Origin: Tamarix chinensis
Taxonomy: Eukaryota > Streptophyta > Magnoliopsida > Caryophyllales > Tamaricaceae
Assembly (NCBI GenBank): GCA_030549775.1
Contig: CM060174.1
Location: 96,426,132-96,490,131 of the forward strand
DNA: 64,000 nt
Direction of reading: 5' to 3'
Shown here: one piece after another, positions 33,353 to 44,559 of the stretch
How the letters are laid out: every line of letters starts with the position of its first letter
Numbering within the stretch: position 1 is the stretch's first letter
Made by a program: the position numbers and the translations under genes
The notes under the pieces: generated by a model
What the model was told of the DNA's origin: nothing
What the model saw: only the letters and a program-made list of their open reading frames with translations
Database searches by the model: none

Positions 33353-34190
33353 ACCCCATCATGCTTATAATTTTCTAGCTAAGCATAAAAATGTATTAAT
33401 TACCTAGAAAACATAATAACACCCAAAGCATGATAATATGGTAGAATGCAGGAACACCATATAAACCAACCTTAATTATGGTTTCTAGGAATAAAAATAT
33501 GCTAATAATATGAATCAAAATAAGATAACACATAACAACCAAAATCTAAATCTAAAGAAGGACTTTCTTACAAAGTGTTCTCTGGCCTCTAAGTATAAAT
33601 AATCATAATCTTTTCCTTGGAACATTTGATAACCTAAAATAATAATAGCATAAAATAGATTAGCATGAAAATTTGATTATGAATGCCAAGGAAAAAGTTA
33701 AATAGAAGAAATATTCATGGATATAGAGGCTTAGGAACATCCACAAAACTATCAATAAACACCACGGAATAATAGGTCAAGGTGATGGAAGATTAAAAAG
33801 AAGGAACACCAAGAGAAATGAAGTAAGAAGAGCCATGAAAATGTTGTTGCAACACATGCAGCACTAGCAAAAAAAAATAAAGAAAGAAAGAAAAGAAGTT
33901 GCTTAGAAAGGTAGCGAGGAAGGAGAAAAGAAGAGGAAATGGGTACTATTTTTTAGGCAAAAAGGGGTACATAGGTGAAGTATAACATGCAAGTAAAAAA
34001 CCCCCCAACAAGATTGGAAGTAGAAGAACTATTATCCAAGCCTTAGGAGTTGACTAATTATGCAAAAAAAAATTATCATAGTTAACAACTGCAACAACCT
34101 AGTTGGAAGCAAAAGTTGGGACTTATTTGTGGGATATAAAGCCATAAAACAAGAGAGGAAAGATTTGGTAATCGTAGTAAACAATGAAAG

Positions 34191-34201
34191 CTTCAAAACA
34201 A
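34191..34201. repeat. Left target-site duplication of the LINE
   Basis: CTTCAAAACAA equals 41364-41374, directly after the LINE poly-A tail. Confidence 0.8.
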
Positions 34202-34249
34202 TTCACGCAAGTGTTAGAAGCTATGTTTTTCCCCTAGAATTTTATTGAC

Positions 34250-34884
34250 ATGATTATTCAATGCATTTCTACTGTCAATATTTCTATCAATATTAATGGT
34301 GTTCTTACTGAGCCTTTTTTGAGTAGAGAGAGATAAGACAAGGTGATCCTATTTCCCACTATCTCTTTGTTATCTGCATGGATTATTTACACAGGAAATT
34401 GAGAGGGTTGTGGAAGCATCTGGAATTCCATGGACACCCTAGTTACAAAAAGTTGAAGCTTATCGGTTTGAGCTTTGTAGATGACTTACTTCTCTTTTGT
34501 AAGGGTGATATGGGATTTGTAAATTAGCTTAAAGAGGCTCTTACTCATTTCTCCAAATTTTCTGGTTTGACTGTCAACCATAATAAGAGTTTTATTTTCT
34601 GTGCTGGGATTTATGGTAGGGTGAAGGAGGATATTCTTGGCATTCTTAGCTGCCTTGAAGGGTCCTTTCCTTTCAAATACTTAGAGCTTCCCCTGGACAC
34701 AGCTTATATGGGGATCCATCACTACCAAGCTCTCATAGATAATCTACTTGCTAAAGTAAGGAATTGGACATGCAGATACCTTAGCTATGCAGGAAGAGTT
34801 CAACTGATATATCTATCCTTCAAGGGATTACAAGGTTTTGGGCTCAGATCCTTCCTCTCCATACTATATTCCTCTCTCATATAA
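34250..34884 (+). pseudogene. LINE ORF2 reverse transcriptase remnant (part 1)
   Basis: Read through frame changes it gives NISINGVLTEPF, RQGDPISHYLFVICMDYL, LKLIGLSFVDDLLLFCKGD, FSKFSGLTVNHNKSFIF and KVRNWTCRYLSYAGRVQLI, the conserved order of plant L1-type reverse transcriptase after the fingers. The active-site box is FVDD (34474-34485) in place of the usual FADD. At least two stops (34338-34340 region and 34525-34527) inactivate it. The frame 34567-34884 is its open part and ends where the copia element inserted. Confidence 0.8.
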
Positions 34885-35152
34885 AGCAAATTGTGAGCTT
34901 GTGACTCGTATTTGGCGTGTAGAATAGCTTGGATTGGTGTGTGAAGTGTTTCGGAGAAATTTGAAGTAGAACTGTGAGCTATTCTGAAAAGATGTGAATA
35001 TTTTACATTGAATAAATTAGAATTTGGAAATGTGCTAAACATAAAAGTTGTAGATCTTTCTGTTAGCTTTCCAACGCATCAATAATCAGCTCGATCAGAG
35101 GTCCGATGAAGAAGTTGTGGGTGAAATACTGAAGATTGTCAAAGCTGGAAAT

Positions 35153-35267
35153 AAACACGGGGGGCCCGTGTTTTGGAAATACGATCCGTGTTTTTCCATC
35201 AGGAAAATATGTTCTATTTTCCGGGAGAGGCCGAGAGATAGAAAATAAACACGGGGGTACCGTGTTT
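35153..35267 (+). repeat. Paired ACACGG hairpins in the copia LTR
   Basis: AAACACGGG...CCCGTGTTT (35153-35173) and AAACACGG...CCGTGTTT (35247-35267) are near-perfect palindromes 94 bp apart. Each is followed by a half-match (ATCCGTGTTT, GTCCGTGTTT). The 3' LTR keeps both (about 39952-39972 and 40046-40065). Confidence 0.8.
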
Positions 35268-35336
35268 ATTAATACGGTCCGTGTTTTTTGGGTTTTTCGC
35301 TCCGCCTCGGTTTTCGCTAATGACAGTTTCGTATAG

Positions 35337-35344
35337 TATAAATA
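35337..35344 (+). promoter_or_regulatory. TATA box of the copia 5' LTR
   Basis: TATAAATA; the copy in the 3' LTR is at 40135-40142 and would point outward into the second LINE piece. Confidence 0.6.
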
Positions 35345-35601
35345 CCATGCGATTAGAACCCTAATCGAAGAGCGAACGCCGTCTTCTTCTCCTATTGAGT
35401 TCTATTGTAATTCCTTGATGTATTGAGTGATTTATGTGAGAATTTCTTTGATTCTTTGTAATCACAATTACTTCACATCAATAAGATCATCTGTTTCCCC
35501 AATCTATGTTCTTGAGTGTTATTCTCTTCTCAATTCTTGTGTGTTCTAATTGATTCTAATTAGATCTTATTTTTCCGAATTGGTATCGATCCACAACAAA
35601 T

Positions 35602-35613
35602 TGGTATCAGAGC
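35602..35613 (+). other. Primer-binding site, initiator tRNA-Met
   Basis: TGGTATCAGAGC, an exact match to the common plant iMet site, three bases after the 5' LTR. Confidence 0.95.
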
Positions 35614-35631
35614 GTTGGGTTCGTATTCGGG

Positions 35632-38600
35632 ATGTCTACAAGATTTGATATAGAGAAGTTTGATCGGTCTGTGAACTTCGCCTTATGGAAGTTGAAGATG
35701 AAGGCGATCCTGATTCAGAATGGATTGGAGAAGGCGTTACTCGGGATATCAAAGAAGCCCGATTCGATGACAGATGAGAAATTCGAGGAGATAGATCAAA
35801 AGGCCCTTTCCACCATACAGTTGTGTTTGTCTAATGAGGTCTTGCGTGAGGTGGCTAAAGAAACAACGGCGGCATCCTTATGGCTCAAGCTGGAGTCTCT
35901 ATACATGACGAAGTCGGTGACGAATCGTCTGTTATTGAAGAGCAAGTTGCATGAGTTAAAATTAGGTAAGGGACAATCCCTTAAATCTCATCTTGATGAA
36001 TTTGACTCTATAATTATGGATCTAAGGAATATAGATGTTAAATTGGAGGATGAAGATCTTGCTATTACATTGTTGTGTTCTTTGCCTGCTGATTATAAAC
36101 ATTTTCGTGAGACTATACTGTATGGGAAGGATGATGAGTTGGTTCTTGATGATGTCAAGACTGCCCTGCTACAACGGGAACTGATTGAGAATCAGTTGAC
36201 TGGAGGTGGTTCTAGTGACTCACATAGTGAGGGACTTGTAGCTAGGGGCAGAACTCAGGAACGGGGTTCTGGTGATAAGAAGAAGAAGTATAGGTCGAAG
36301 TCGAGGAATAATAGATCCAAGAATGTCATGTTCTATGGATGTCACAAGAAAGGTCATATCAAGAAGTTTTTTCCTAATAGGATATCTGGAGATAAACCTG
36401 GTGAATCATCTGGCACAAAGGATGATGCTGCTATAGCTCAATATGATAGTGATGGTAGTGTGTTAATTGTCACTGATAGTCAGACCAAGATTATGGACAG
36501 GTGGATCTTGGACTCTGGATGCTCTTACCATATTTGTCCCAACAGGAACTGGTTCCAGACTTACGAGACGACTCGAGGTGGAGTAGTTCTGATGGGTAAT
36601 GATGCTGCATGCAAAGTTGCTGGGATTGGGACAGTGAAGGTGAAGATGCATGATGGTGTGATTAGAACACTGTCTAATGTTCGACATGTCCCTGAGATGA
36701 CCAAGAACTTGATTTCATTGAGTTCTTTGGATTGTAATGGATATCGTTGTGTGATCGAGGATGGCACGATGAGGATTACTAGAGGGGCTCTTGTTGCAAT
36801 GAAAGGCAAGAGGATCGGGACACTGTATGAGCTTGTTGGTTCCACTGTTGAGGGAGCAGCTGCGGTAACATCATCGAGTATGTCTGACTCGGATGTTACT
36901 AGACTTTGGCATATGCGACTTGGACACATGAGTGTCAAAGGCTTGACTGAACTCTCCAAGAGAGGGTTGTTGGATGGAAAAAGTACAGGTACTATGGATT
37001 TCTGTGAGCACTGTGTGTTTGGTAAGCAGAAGCGGGTTAGTTTTTCAAAGGCTACACATAGTACAAAGGGGCCTCTGGATTATGTTCACTCTGATTTGTG
37101 GGGTCCTGCAACGGTGGTTTCCAAGGGTGGTTCGCGATACCTACTGACATTTATTGATGACTTCTCTAGGAAGGTATGGACTTATTTTATTAAAAATAAG
37201 AATAATGTCTTTGAAGTTTTCAAGCATTGGAAGACTTTATTAGAGAAGCAGACTGGGAGACAAGTGAAGTGTCTCAGGACAGATAATAGCCTTGAGTTTG
37301 TGGAATGTAGTTTCACTGAGTACTGTGAGGACCATGGTATTGCTAGGCATCGTACTTGTGTTGGAAGACCACAACAGAATGGGGTTGCTGAGAGGATGAA
37401 TAGGACCCTATTAGAGAAGGCTCGATGTATGTTGTCACAAGCTGGATTAGGTAAGGAGATTTGGGCTGAGGCAGTTCACATGGCGGCATTCCTGGTGAAT
37501 AGGTCACCCAATCGTTCCATTGATTTGAAGACACCTAAGGAGGTATGGTCTGGCAAACCAGCTGATTATTCTGATTTGCATGTTTTTGGATGTCCTGCCT
37601 ATGCTTATGTGAATGACGGGAAGCTCGAGCCTAGAGCTAAGAAGTGCATCTTTCTTGGCTATACATCCAGTGTGAAGGGATACAAGTTATGGGATCCAGC
37701 TGCATCTAAGTTTTTGACAAGCAGGGATGTTACCTTCAATGAGTCCGTATTCCTCCAAAAGTCCGAGTCTTCTTCTGATAGATTGTCTGAAGAGGTGGAG
37801 CAGAAGAATCTGCATGGTGTTACGGATAAGGTGGAGGTAGAGGTTAATTTGGATCAGTCAGACTCTTCTAGTATGAGACCCACTATTCCTGAAGTGGGTG
37901 GATCCAGGCAGCAGGTGGAGCAAAGGGGCGTTGCTCCTGGTAGATCACGGAGGGTTGTGAAGCCTCCTGTGAGGTATGGCTTTGAGGAGTTAGCAGGTTA
38001 TGCTTTGGCTAGTGTTGAGACTGTAGTTGATGTACAGGAGCCAGTGTCATACTCAGATGCCATTGTTAGTGCTGATTCTGATCAGTGGTGTGCTGCTATG
38101 GAGGAGGAGATGCAATTTCTATGGAAGAATCAGACATGGGAACTTGTGAAGGCACCTAGGAAGAAGAAAATAGTTGACTGCAAGTGGGTGTACAAGTTCA
38201 AACAGGGAATTCCTGGTGTTGAGGGACCGAGGTACAAGGCTCGTTTAGTTGCACGTGGGTTTAGTCAGATACCTGGTGTAGACTATAACGAGGTATTTTC
38301 CCCTGTTGTCAGGCATACTTCTATTCGTACTTTGCTTGCGCTTGTGGCTATGCAGGATATGGAGTTAGAGCAATTGGATGTTAAAACAACTTTTCTGCAT
38401 GGTGAGCTCGAGGAGGAGATCTATATGCGCCAACCAGATGGCTTTGTTGTTGAAGGCAAGCAGGATCATGTGTGCTTATTGAAGAAGTCACTATATGGTC
38501 TGAAGCAGTCGCCTAGACAATGGTATAAGAGGTTTGATTAGTTTATGATTGAGCATGGGTTCTCTAGGAGTGAGTACGATGGATGTGTATACTTGAAGCA

Positions 38601-39594
38601 GGTTGGTGATGGTTCTCTGGTGTATCTTTTGTTGTATGTCGATGACATGCTTGTTGCAGCAAAAGATCTGTCTGAAGTTAACAAGGTGAAAACAATGCTG
38701 AAGACTGAGTTTGAGATGAAGGATATGGGAGCTGCGAAGAAGATCCTTGGCATGGAGATCATTCGAGACCGCAGACAGAAGCGTCTTTACTTGTCACAAG
38801 AGCAATATGTGAACAAGGTGTTGGAGAGGTTTCATATGATTGATGCCAAGCCGGTTAGTACTCCCTTGGCTACTCACTTAAGATTGTCTGCTTTAGATTG
38901 CCCCAAATCTAAAGATGAGGAGGAGTTTATGGCCACAGTTCCCTACTCTAATGCTGTGGGATGCATGATGTACGCTGTGGTTTGTACCAGGCCGGATATT
39001 GCTCAAGCTGTGAGTGTTGTGAGCAGATATATGAAGAATCTTGGGAAGGCTCACTGGCAAGCAGTGAAGTGGATTCTGAGGTACTTGAAGGGTACTGCAT
39101 CATCTTTTTTGGAGTATGGGAGGTCAATTGATGCGTTGACTGGGTTCGTTGACTCTGATTATGGTGGAGATCTTGATAATAGGAGATCCACTGGAGGTTA
39201 TGTGTTTTGTCTTGGTGGTTCGGCAATTAGCTGGAGGTCATCTTTGCAAGATGTGATTGCGTTGTCCACTACTGAGGCTGAGTATATGGCTATGACGGAA
39301 GCTTTTCAAGAAGCTTCGTGGCTTGGTGGTTTTGTTCGTGAGCTTGGATTTGGTCATGGTGCTCCCGTTGTTCGTAGCGATAGCCAGAGTGCTATTTGTT
39401 TGGCAAAGAATCAGAATTCTTTCCATCGTCGGACGAAGCACATTGATATCAGGTACCACTTCATCCGAGGTACTATTGCTGCAGGCAAGGTTGTGTTGGA
39501 GAAGGTGGCTACTGCTGAGAATCCAGCAGATATGCTAACGAAGCCATTGACAGTGAGCAAGTTCGAGCATTGCTCGGACTTGGTTGGTGTTTGA
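35632..39594 (+). pseudogene. Copia gag-pol polyprotein with a single premature stop in RT
   Basis: About 1,320 codons in one frame. Order: gag of the UBN2 type (FDIEKFDRSVNFALWKLKM), a zinc knuckle that has lost two ligands (FYGCHKKGHIKKFF in place of CX2CX4HX4C, near residue 233), protease (WILDSGCSYHIC, Asp294), GAG-pre-integrase (HMRLGHMSVKGL), integrase core (HSDLWGP, RTDNSLEF, PQQNGVAERMNR, so the D-D-E residues remain), reverse transcriptase (QLDVKTTFLHGEL, YVDD at 38635-38646) and RNase H (STTEAEYMAM, HIDIRYHFIR). TAG at 38539-38541 stops translation after WYKRFD, before the YVDD box, and translation-like text continues in the same frame. The element cannot make full-length polyprotein unless the stop is read through. 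Confidence 0.9.
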
Positions 39595-39678
39595 GTACCA
39601 TGAGGGCCTTTTGGGGCCCAGGGGTTTTTACAGATGGTCTTTTGTGTTCCTGGTGCTAGCTACTTTAAATACGTCGTC

Positions 39679-39690
39679 AAGGTGGAGAAT
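39679..39690 (+). other. Polypurine tract of the copia element
   Basis: AAGGTGGAGAAT directly precedes the 3' LTR and would prime plus-strand DNA synthesis. Confidence 0.8.
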
Positions 39691-40396
39691 TGTGAGCTTG
39701 TGACTCGTATTTGGCGTGTAGAATAGCTTGGATTGGTGTGTGAAGTGTTTCGGAGAAATTTGAAGTAGAACTGTGAGCTGTTCTGGAAAGATGTGAATAT
39801 TTTACATTGAAGAAATTATAATTTGGAAATGTTCTAAACATAAAAGTTGTAGATCTTTCTGTTAGCTTTCCAACACATCAAGAATCAGCTCGATCGGAGG
39901 TCCGATGAAGAAGTTGTGGCTGAAATACTGAAGATTGTCAAAGCTGGAAATAAACACGGGGGACCCGTGTTTTGGAAACACGATCCGTGTTTTTCCATCA
40001 GGAAAATATGTTCTATTTTCCGTGAGAGGCCGAGAGATAGAAAATAAACACGGGGTACCGTGTTTATTAATACGGTCTGTGTTTTTTGGGTTTTTCGCTC
40101 CGCCTCGGTTTTCGCTAATGACAGTTTCGTATAGTATAAATACCATGCGATTAGAACCCTAATCGAAGAGCGAACGCCGTCTTCTTCTCCAATTGAGTTC
40201 TATTGTAATTCCTTGATGTATTGAGTGATTTATGTGAGAATTTCTTTGATTCTTTGTAATCACAATTACTTCACATCAATAAGATCATCTGTTTCCCCAA
40301 TCTGTGTTCTTGAGTGTTATTCTCTTCTCAATTCTTGTGTGTTCTAATTGATTCTAATTAGATCTTATTTTTCCGAATTGGTATCGATCCACAACA
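39691..40396 (+). repeat. 3' LTR of the copia element
   Basis: 706 bp, about 98 percent identical by eye to 34892-35598. The length difference is one G in the second hairpin. CAAAT follows at 40397-40401. Confidence 0.95.
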
Positions 40397-40401
40397 CAAA
40401 T

Positions 40402-41350
40402 ATATAGGAATTTTCTTTGTTCTAGGTCTGTAGAAGGTCATAAAACATCGGTGGCCTGGAAGATAGTATGCCTTCCAAAGGATGAGGGTGGCCTCGGATT
40501 GATAGATCTTAAGGTCTGGAACTAGGCAGCCTTAGAAAAATGGATTTGGTATATTATGCACAACAAAGAGAGCATTTGGATTAGATGGTTTCATGGATTC
40601 TATATGAAGAACAATGACATCTCCACTGTTATCATTCTTCCATATCATTCTTGGCTCTTTAAAAGTATCATGAAGATTAGACCTGCTTTGTTACATCATA
40701 TTATTGATAGCTATTGTGGTACTGATAAATATATGATTCACAAAGCCTATGATGTGCTGAGATGCAAGGAGAGTAAGAAGGATTGGCCTTCCCTTATGTG
40801 GAATCACTTTGGTATGCCTCACTGCTCTTTCATTACTTGACTTGCCTACTAAAAAAGACTTCCTACTAGAGACAGATTGAGTAAATGTATTCCATAGATT
40901 CCCACTAAGTGTGGTATTTGTACTAGGACTGTTAAAATAATGGATCACCTGTTAGTGCATTGTGATTTTGCCTCAAGGACTTGGAAGATGAGCTCTACTT
41001 GTATGGGTATGGAATTTCATAATATAAGTTGGGATACTTGGGTCTAACACATGATACAGGCCACAAAGAGAAAGGATGACATCACTAAGAGTATGAAGTT
41101 AATTTTTGGAGCTGTGGTTTATGGTATTTGGCATTACACAAATTATTATGTGTTCAAGGGTCTCTCCCATCATCCAAGATACATGGTGAAGGACATTATT
41201 ATGATATTTTTCATTAGATTGCTTTTGTGTAACAGGAGGGAGGGGTGTAGGAGTCTCATGCATAACTGTGATAGATTCCCTTGAGTTGTATTTTCTAGCT
41301 GCTTTGGATGTACTAATTCTCTTTTGGTTTTAATGATATTTCATTATTAA
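40402..41350 (+). pseudogene. LINE ORF2 C-terminal remnant (part 2, zf-RVT region)
   Basis: It resumes as GHKTSVAWKIVCLPKDEGGL-like text (frames vary), then the open frame 40556-40840 (SIWIRWFHGFYMKNNDI, YDVLRCKESKKDWPSLMWN). After that come RDRLSKC-IP-KCGICT and DHLLVHCDFASRTW, the cysteine-containing zf-RVT end of plant LINE ORF2. Stops at about 40523 and 40839 break it. It continues part 1 across the copia insertion. Confidence 0.8.
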
Positions 41351-41363
41351 TTACCAAAAAAAA

Positions 41364-42483
41364 CTTCAAAACAAAATGAAGAAAAAAGGTAGAGGATAAT
41401 TAGAGAGATAGGATAAGGTGTGCAAAATGGTAAAGAAATCAGCAAAAGAAGGGAGAAAAAATGGCCAAAACAATTGTTTGAAGTGTTGAAAAGAAATATG
41501 AAAGGTTGGAGCTATTTTTGGTTGGCCACACACTTCCTCCTCTGCCCATATCTGACTATAATCAGATGGGGAGAGTGGGTCTTTCTTGCAAGATCACCAA
41601 AATACAAAAAAAGGAGAGAGATTGTAAGAAAGTTGGCAAATTTTGGTAAGATTGGATCATGGCAAGATTTTTGGTTGATGGATAGCATCTAAAATTTGAG
41701 ATCTGATTTCCCAACATGTGATAGTCACATTATAACTAGAATAGGGATAGCCTAGGTATTTAACAATTTTTAGGATAATTGCATTGGTAGAAATGTTAGT
41801 CGAGAGGGATTTATTAGGAAAAAATAGTAAATGAATCCCAAAAAATATAAAAATTTATGAAAAGGTAAAGAATAATTTTATGAATCTAAATATATAAAAA
41901 TATTAAGTATCAGAGTTGGTTTGAAGATTGATGGATTGAAATAAGTGAAAACAACAAAATCAAATAATCCGTGCAAATAATTTTTTTTACAAATGGGTGA
42001 AACAATTAATGAAGGTTCCAAACGGGTATGGATGAATGCAAATAATTTTATAAAGTTAAATATTTAACTTTATAATTATTTTGAAGCTCAAACTGATTAA
42101 AACAAAAAAAATTGGCAAAAATTGTTCGTTATGAAAATGAGAATTTTTATGACTTAGTGATTTGGAAGGAATTGACAAATTTAATAATTTATGAGATTTC
42201 ATCACAATCATATAGGAGGAGTGGGTCTTTCTTTCAAGCTCACAAAAATACAAAAAAGGAAGAGAGATTGTAAGAAAATTGCTGGATCTTGGTGAGTTTG
42301 GATTGTGGTAAGGTTTTTGGTTGATCGCTATCATCTAAAGTTTGAGATATGATTGACCAACATGCGAGATTCACATGTAACTAGAAAAAGGGTAATATTG
42401 GTGTTTCACAATTGATAGGATAGTTACATAGGTAGAAAGGTTAGAAATGGGGTTTTATTAGAAAATATAGTAAATGAATGCTA

Positions 42484-42522
<39 letters not shown>

Positions 42523-43177
42523 CAGGAAGGTGATGAATAATTTTAAGAACCCAAATATATAAATATACTCGTTATTGAAGTTTGATGGATGAAAAATGAG
42601 CAAAAACGACAATATCAAATAATTTTTGGATTTTTTTTCAAACGAGTGAAACAATTATCTAAGGGTTAAAAAGGGTACAAATAGATTTGGAATAATTTTA
42701 TAAACTTAAATATATAAAAATATTTAAGTAAGAATGGAAAAATTAAATTTTTTGGGACTCTTGTTTAAGCTTAGAATATTTTTATAAGAATATTTTATAG
42801 ATGAGTAAAAACAAATGAGTTATGGCTTTGATCTGAAAATCGCATACATTGCGATTTTTTGCTAATGACTCAAATCTTTTCACAAGGGAAAAAATAATTA
42901 ATTTAAGGGTTATAAATGTTGCATAAAGTATTGAAATAAAAGAATAAGCTAGGAAATATTTTTATAAATTAGTTAAAAATTTAGAATGAATCAAAATGAG
43001 TGAAAATGACATGATCAGAAATCACAGAAGAGTAAGATTTTTCATAAATGAATGAAATAAATGTTAGAAATCTCAAATTTAATTTAAAAGGCTCGGAAAA
43101 CCATAGTAATTTATTTTAAGTGAATTATGAGATCATTTACATAGTAATTGGGTTTAGAAAAGATTTAAGGTATTACA
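41364..43177 (-). mobile_element. Tekay/Del-type gypsy LTR, copy 1, right segment (element-5' end)
   Basis: On the minus strand it starts TGTAATACC at 43177, just after the purine tract. It aligns with 58500-59684, including GAAAAAAGGTAGAGGATAA at the LINE junction. It contains an internal tandem duplication: GTGGGTCTTTCTT-CAAG at 41575 recurs at 42221 (period 646), which explains why this LTR is about 0.6 kb longer than copy 2. The frames 41420-41692 and 42056-42334 are LTR sequence, and a TA tract lies near 42488-42518. Confidence 0.8.
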
Positions 43178-43180
43178 TCA

Positions 43181-44330
43181 CTACCCCCTTAAAAGAGACA
43201 TCGTCCCTGAAGATAAGCATGTTAGTGTTGGGGAAGAAGGGAGGTACAAGGTAAGTAGAGGTGATGCTAAGATGTTATGGTCTTGAGCTAACTCTGATGG
43301 AAGTGCTGGGTAGTAGTAAATCTCACCAACTCTATCATGTACCTCGTAAGGTACAATATTCCTCAAATTTTACTTACTATTCCTACCAAACCTCTTCACC
43401 CCTTTAGTGGGTGAGACTCACAACAAGACTTTGTCCCCCACCTCATAACCATAATTATGTCATCTTAGGTTAGCAAAAGTATTTTGATGACTTTAAGCTT
43501 CCATTTTCCCTATCCCAAATCAAATCAACCTACAAATTCAGCTCCTCAATCAAATTTATCCTCAATATAACAATCACATTGATGTTGCTCCAACACAATG
43601 GCATCCTATTCTTGTGTCCATACAATGCTTTAAACAACATCATCTCGATACTTGTGTGATAGCTATTATTGTACAATAACTCCATTAAATGTAGTCGATC
43701 CTCTAAAATACCTTGAAAATCAAAATCACCAAGCCTCAACATATCCTTTAAGGTCTAGATCATACTCTTATTCCATCTATTTGTACTTGGATGGAAAGCG
43801 ATACTCAACCTCAACTTTGTGTTCATAGCCTCTTGTAGCCTCTTCCAAAAGTGAGAAAGAAATCACAAATCTTTATCAGAGACTATGTCATTCGGTATAC
43901 CATTTCGACTCACTACAAACTTCATATATGCGTTTGCTATTTGATCCATGCTCTAGGTCAACTTTATTAGTATAAAAGCTACAAACTTAGTTAACTAGTC
44001 AATGATGCCCTAAATCATATCACACATACTAAAAGTCCTCATTAGTCTAGTCTCAAAGTCCATGGAGATGGAGTTCCACCTCTAGAGCATCTAATGGTTG
44101 AACCAACTCTTCAGGTATGTGATGCTTTATCTTAATCTTCTAAAAAGTCACACATATTAATACAAACTTTGCTATTTACTTCTTCATGTTGGGCCACCAG
44201 TAGACTCTCTTAAAGTCCTTGTACAACTTATCCCTTCAGGATGGATGGGATATGAATTACACTAACACTCTTCCAAAGCCTATCACTTTAGCTTAGCTAA
44301 ACTCTATGACACACACTAGCGACCCCTATA
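43181..44330 (-). pseudogene. Integrase remnant of the Tekay/Del-type gypsy
   Basis: From right to left on the minus strand: zinc-finger region (DFKRVYWWPNMKK, about 44170-44235), core with SISMDF and GIID-LTK (first Asp region), NGIPNDIVSDKDL (second Asp), and FHPSTNRWNKS, where the catalytic Glu of GQSER is replaced by Lys. Then come DFQGILEDRLHLMELLYNNS and ALYGHKNRMPLCW (open frame 43530-43742), and finally the SH3-like tail VGEIYYYPALPSELAQDHN (43181-43366). The tail frame ends MSLLRG at a TAG inside the purine tract. The chromodomain expected for this clade is missing. Confidence 0.85.
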
Positions 44331-44559
44331 GTGCATGAAACAAACCATCATCAAGATTCTATAAATCCTCAGCTCTACCATCATGTATCATGAATTGAAT
44401 TTGCTTCAGCTTAGCATCCTTATGCTATCCTACTTAGATCTCATCAAACATAGTTAGTGCACTTATTCAAGCCTCCAACTCACCATGATGAATTATTTCT
44501 ATCCCTATCTCACCAAGATCCTTAAACAACTGACAAGCCTCCATGAAACAACTCAAAAA

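Larger units (their letters stand above)
32204..34201 (-). mobile_element. Tekay/Del-type gypsy LTR, copy 1, middle segment
   Basis: It continues the alignment broken at 25019 and matches 56545-58500. Shared words include GACTCA-ATGATCTTC, ATGTTAGAGCCACTAG, AAAGTCCTTAGGGCCAAAA and GAAAAAGT-AAATGGAAGAAATAT-like text. A TA/CA microsatellite at about 33291-33350 corresponds to a TA/TCA tract at 57618-57665 in the other copy. The frames 32553-32753 and 34060-34248 lie inside this LTR and are not genes. Confidence 0.85.
34892..35598 (+). repeat. 5' LTR of the copia element
   Basis: 707 bp with TG...CA ends, TATAAATA at 35337-35344, and two GC-rich hairpin motifs upstream of it. The small frame 35136-35336 is not a gene. 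Confidence 0.95.
34892..40396 (+). mobile_element. Ty1/copia retrotransposon (Tork/TNT1-like), nearly intact
   Basis: The 5' LTR is 34892-35598 (707 bp) and the 3' LTR 39691-40396 (706 bp). Both begin TGTGAGCTTG and end CCACAACA. The target duplication CAAAT lies at 34887-34891 and 40397-40401. An iMet primer site follows the 5' LTR, and the purine tract AAGGTGGAGAA precedes the 3' LTR. I count about 15 substitutions and one 1-base indel between the LTRs, roughly 2 percent. A single polyprotein frame spans 35632-39594 with one in-frame stop. It lies inside the LINE, which lies inside gypsy LTR copy 1. Confidence 0.95.
34202..41363 (+). mobile_element. 5'-truncated LINE (L1-type), split by a copia element
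   Basis: Segments 34202-34891 and 40402-41363 form one LINE 3' part of about 1.65 kb, interrupted by the copia insertion. It ends ATTACCAAAAAAAA before the 11 bp target duplication CTTCAAAACAA, as expected for target-primed insertion. Only the end of ORF2 is present. It sits inside gypsy LTR copy 1, whose sequence resumes at 41364 exactly where the alignment with 58500 predicts. Confidence 0.85.
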
